From contig NW_017804476.1 in assembly GCF_001625305.1 (NCBI RefSeq), positions 391,276-455,275 of the forward strand: a DNA stretch of 64,000 bases, written 5' to 3'. This document shows, piece by piece, positions 61,995 to 64,000 of the stretch. The DNA comes from Branchiostoma belcheri. Lineage: Eukaryota; Chordata; Leptocardii; Amphioxiformes; Branchiostomatidae. The translations under genes and the position numbers were made by a program. Under the pieces are notes generated by a model. That model worked only from the letters and a program-made list of their open reading frames with translations. It did no database searches and was not told where the DNA came from. Each line of letters starts with the position of its first letter. Position 1 is the stretch's first letter.

Positions 61995-62282
61995 TCAGCG
62001 CCTGCCGAACAGGATCTTCTTGAAGGACTTCTGGAAGTCCTTGTTGAGGAAGGCGTACAGGAAAGGGTTGACCATGCAGTTGACGTAGCCGAGCCACAGC
62101 ACGACGCTCTTGATGACGTCGGAGATGTGACAGGTGGCGCAGAAGGGCCCGATCAGCGCGACCAGGAAGAACGGCAGCCAGCAGAACACGAACACGCCCG
62201 TGATGACGCCCAGTGTCTGCGCCGCCTTCCGCTCCTTGGAGAACAGGATCTTCTTCTGGCTCACCATCCTAGACTGGAGGGC
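61995..62282 (-). CDS. Monoamine-type GPCR, last exon (TM6, TM7, C-tail)
   Basis: The exon begins after the acceptor TTCTTGCAG and encodes 95 residues to a stop. It starts in intracellular loop 3 (MVSQKKILFSKERKAAQ), then TM6 with the CWLP toggle (TGVFVFCWLPFFLVALI), an extracellular loop CATC, TM7 LWLGYVNCMVNPFLYAF with NPxxY, and helix 8 NKDFQKSFKKILF with a very short tail (GRR). WLGYVN and the short tail resemble D2-like dopamine, alpha-2 adrenergic and 5-HT1 receptors; KERKAAQTLG also occurs in trace-amine-type receptors, so the ligand is open. TM1-TM5 must be encoded beyond the right edge. There is no palmitoylation cysteine after helix 8. Confidence 0.88.
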   Translation of the reverse strand, partial: ALQSRMVSQKKILFSKERKAAQTLGVITGVFVFCWLPFFLVALIGPFCATCHISDVIKSVVLWLGYVNCMVNPFLYAFLNKDFQKSFKKILFGRR

Positions 62283-62312
62283 CTGCAAGAAGTACATTTT
62301 CTTCATTTATAA

Positions 62313-62420
62313 AACTTTATTTGCAAAATCATGCCCGAAGGCTAATTGCTTTTACAATCAAGTATAATACTCATTGCAATACAGTAACAGGAGACAGGTA
62401 ACAACTGTCTGGGGAAAAAA
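62313..62420 (-). mobile_element. LINE 3' tail fragment in the GPCR intron (minus)
   Basis: Minus-strand reading gives GTCTCCTGTTACTGTATTGC, AAAGCAATTAGCCTTCGGGC and GCAAATAAAGTTTTATA, the best-kept copy of the tail seen at 1291, 2505 and 32085. It ends about 30 bp upstream of the GPCR acceptor. Confidence 0.7.
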
Positions 62421-62489
62421 CTTCTACTTCTACTACTACGCTAGCTAAGATTTTACAAGACTCTCAAATCCGACTACTCTGTGGAAAAA

Positions 62490-62768
62490 TACCTATACCA
62501 CAATGAATTTGACGAGCGAGCTGCCATGTGTAAGATTAGATAGAATAAGTGCGCATCTACTAGAGATAGAAAAAGGCCGCTATAGAAAACTACCTGTGCA
62601 CGAGAGATTACGTAAATATTGTACAATGAATGCAGTGGAAAATGAAATACATTTTGTTAGCCAGTGTCCTCACTATGAGACCGAAAGAAACAGATTATTT
62701 CAGACAGTTACAGCAATTTCTCCATCCTTTCGTCATTTAGAAGATCACCAAAAACTGAATTTCTACTA
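62490..62768 (+). mobile_element. LINE C-terminal (zinc-knuckle) fragment (plus)
   Basis: RISAHLLEIEKGRYRKLPVH is followed by RKYCTMNAVENEIHFVSQCP, with one of the two usual first cysteines changed to Arg (RKYC against CKYC at 2.2 kb). A short preceding piece, YLYHNEFDERAAMCKIR, lies in another frame. It is the closest relative of the fragment at 2079-2545. Confidence 0.7.
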
Positions 62769-62832
62769 ATATCACAAAACCCACTAATTATGCAGAATGT
62801 GGGACTATTCATTATCCACTGCCTTCAAAGAA

Positions 62833-63311
62833 GATGACATCCTCCGCAGACTCCAAATCTAATGTGATAGGGCGAAAAAAAAACAAGGCGGACCAAAAAA
62901 CAAGATTCCTACATTTTCAAATTTTGATATCATAAAATTTCTTAAGCAAGAAATGATACCTATATTGGGCTAAGTTTACTGCCAACTATTACAACTCCCA
63001 TTGTCAATGAAAATTAAAGTTTTCAATCATTGTATAAATGGTTTTGATTGAGTGGGAACATCACATATAAAAGGAATGAAATACAACACTGCATCAAAGT
63101 AAAAGACAAAACAATAGATCAGAGCATTGTCTTGTCTTGTCTCCTCTCTTCATATTTATCTGCCATCCACGTTCCAGCATGGCAACAGACATATTTGCCC
63201 ATTTTCGGCATGTTGACCACTGTCAGAGGGCAACAAATTTTTTTTTCTCCAAAATCAGGCGAAAATAAATGCGCGCGCTGATGTCATCGATAAAAATTAC
63301 TTACTGTGGCC
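62833..63311 (+). mobile_element. Harbinger-like MITE, left terminus lost
   Basis: It begins at GATGACATCCTCCGCAG, lacking the outer left repeat, and ends AAATTACTTACTGTGGCC followed by TTA. The interior matches 20613-20994 in both halves. Confidence 0.7.
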
Positions 63312-64000
63312 TTAATTCAATTTTCACCTGAAAACAAGGCCCATACGCGCCACTTATGACTTATATGTCATTTCCTGCTTACGAATATCTTACTCGATGG
63401 ACGTTATATAAGAGCAGAATCAAGCGAGTGCGTATCTTGCGTGGCCAAGCAGCATTGCTCGAGGCATACTGGATTACAAGACATCATATAAATGCATTAC
63501 CCAGTCGTAGATTCTATTATAGTGTTAAATTTCATTTTGAAACAAGAATTCGGAGATTTCATACCTCCAAGGTTTTGTGAATTTATTGGCACAAGCAAAG
63601 AGATGATCTGACGTATTACAACGCCTCAACGGACCTAATGGATATCCCCAGTGACTGGAAGAATCTGTCTGGGGTGGACCTTCATGTCAATCTGCGGTTA
63701 CAAAATCTCCCACTTTTTTTCCTGGCACACTTCTGCATTCAAATTCGGACGCACAACCAAGCACACAGCCTCTACCAGGCACTGCGGATCGCTGGAAAAA
63801 TGACGTGGGTACGTCGCAAAATGTACCCTCTCTGGCCGGCTAACTCCCTTGATAAGCCATTCCCTGTATTTTGGCCAATTTCTATTTATTTTTTCAGCGA
63901 TTCGCGGTGCCTGGGCCAGGTAGAGGCTAGCAAACACACACAAACATACCGAAAACAATACCTCTAGTGAACATTCAAGTTCTCAAATAGTGTGTTATTC
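63312..64000. other. Right edge, intron or intergenic
   Basis: Frames of 74 and 109 codons are present, but neither has a recognisable domain or splice sites. Given the GPCR exon at 61995-62282 this is probably its intron. Confidence 0.3.

Noticed and set aside
63356-63967. Two plus-strand frames near the right edge as upstream GPCR exons
   Set aside because: They lie on the wrong strand and show no transmembrane segments matching TM1-TM5.

Overview
This window is animal genomic DNA with no bacterial or phage architecture. Real genes are split into short exons with GT-AG introns, and most of the sequence is AT-rich intron or intergenic DNA full of small DNA transposons, LINE tails and minisatellites. 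Three gene families point to a deuterostome: an LSM12 gene, a fish/lancelet-type (rho-like) glutathione S-transferase and a monoamine GPCR. Together with the many GGCC-ended MITEs and the compact exons they suggest a lancelet (Branchiostoma). The species is an inference that a genome search would settle.

Layout. 1-6.5 kb: intergenic DNA with a 676-bp inverted-repeat transposon (9-bp target duplication) that carries a LINE tail, several MITE pieces and a tRNA-derived SINE. 6.58-6.89 kb (minus): one GC-rich first coding exon of a cysteine-cluster protein. 8-16 kb: MITEs, two minisatellites and foldbacks. 16.3-19.7 kb: LINE fragments flanking a row of exon-like modules (plus strand). 20-28.4 kb: Harbinger-like MITEs, two foldbacks of about 650 bp each, and a 1.9-kb TTA-flanked element holding a 322-nt assembly gap. 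29.9-32.5 kb (minus): a second copy of the same exon-like modules behind a CpG-rich first-exon candidate. 33-40.7 kb: no secure gene. 41.0-47.3 kb (minus): LSM12, five exons, complete. 47.9-54.1 kb (minus): glutathione S-transferase, six exons, complete. 54.2-61.9 kb: MITE, telomere-like repeat, LINE tails, a palindromic satellite and tandem duplications. 62.0-62.3 kb (minus): last exon of a monoamine-type GPCR, whose remaining exons must lie beyond the right edge. 62.3-64 kb: LINE and MITE pieces.

LSM12 and the GST lie head-to-tail on the minus strand, with about 650 bp between the GST stop and the LSM12 start. Nothing indicates that they act together. Their introns hold many of the transposons, including a hAT copy that ends 22 nt from the LSM12 exon-3 donor. 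I built both genes by reading exons on the minus strand and checking that splice sites and phases join without a break. No retroviral, Polinton or other virus-like element was recognised.

Most likely new or worth following: the duplicated exon-module transcription unit (16.7-17.8 kb plus, 29.9-32.3 kb minus), the LINE-tail-carrying TIR transposon, the foldback bearing four E2F sites, and the CCAAT/E2F promoter-like segment inside the GST intron.
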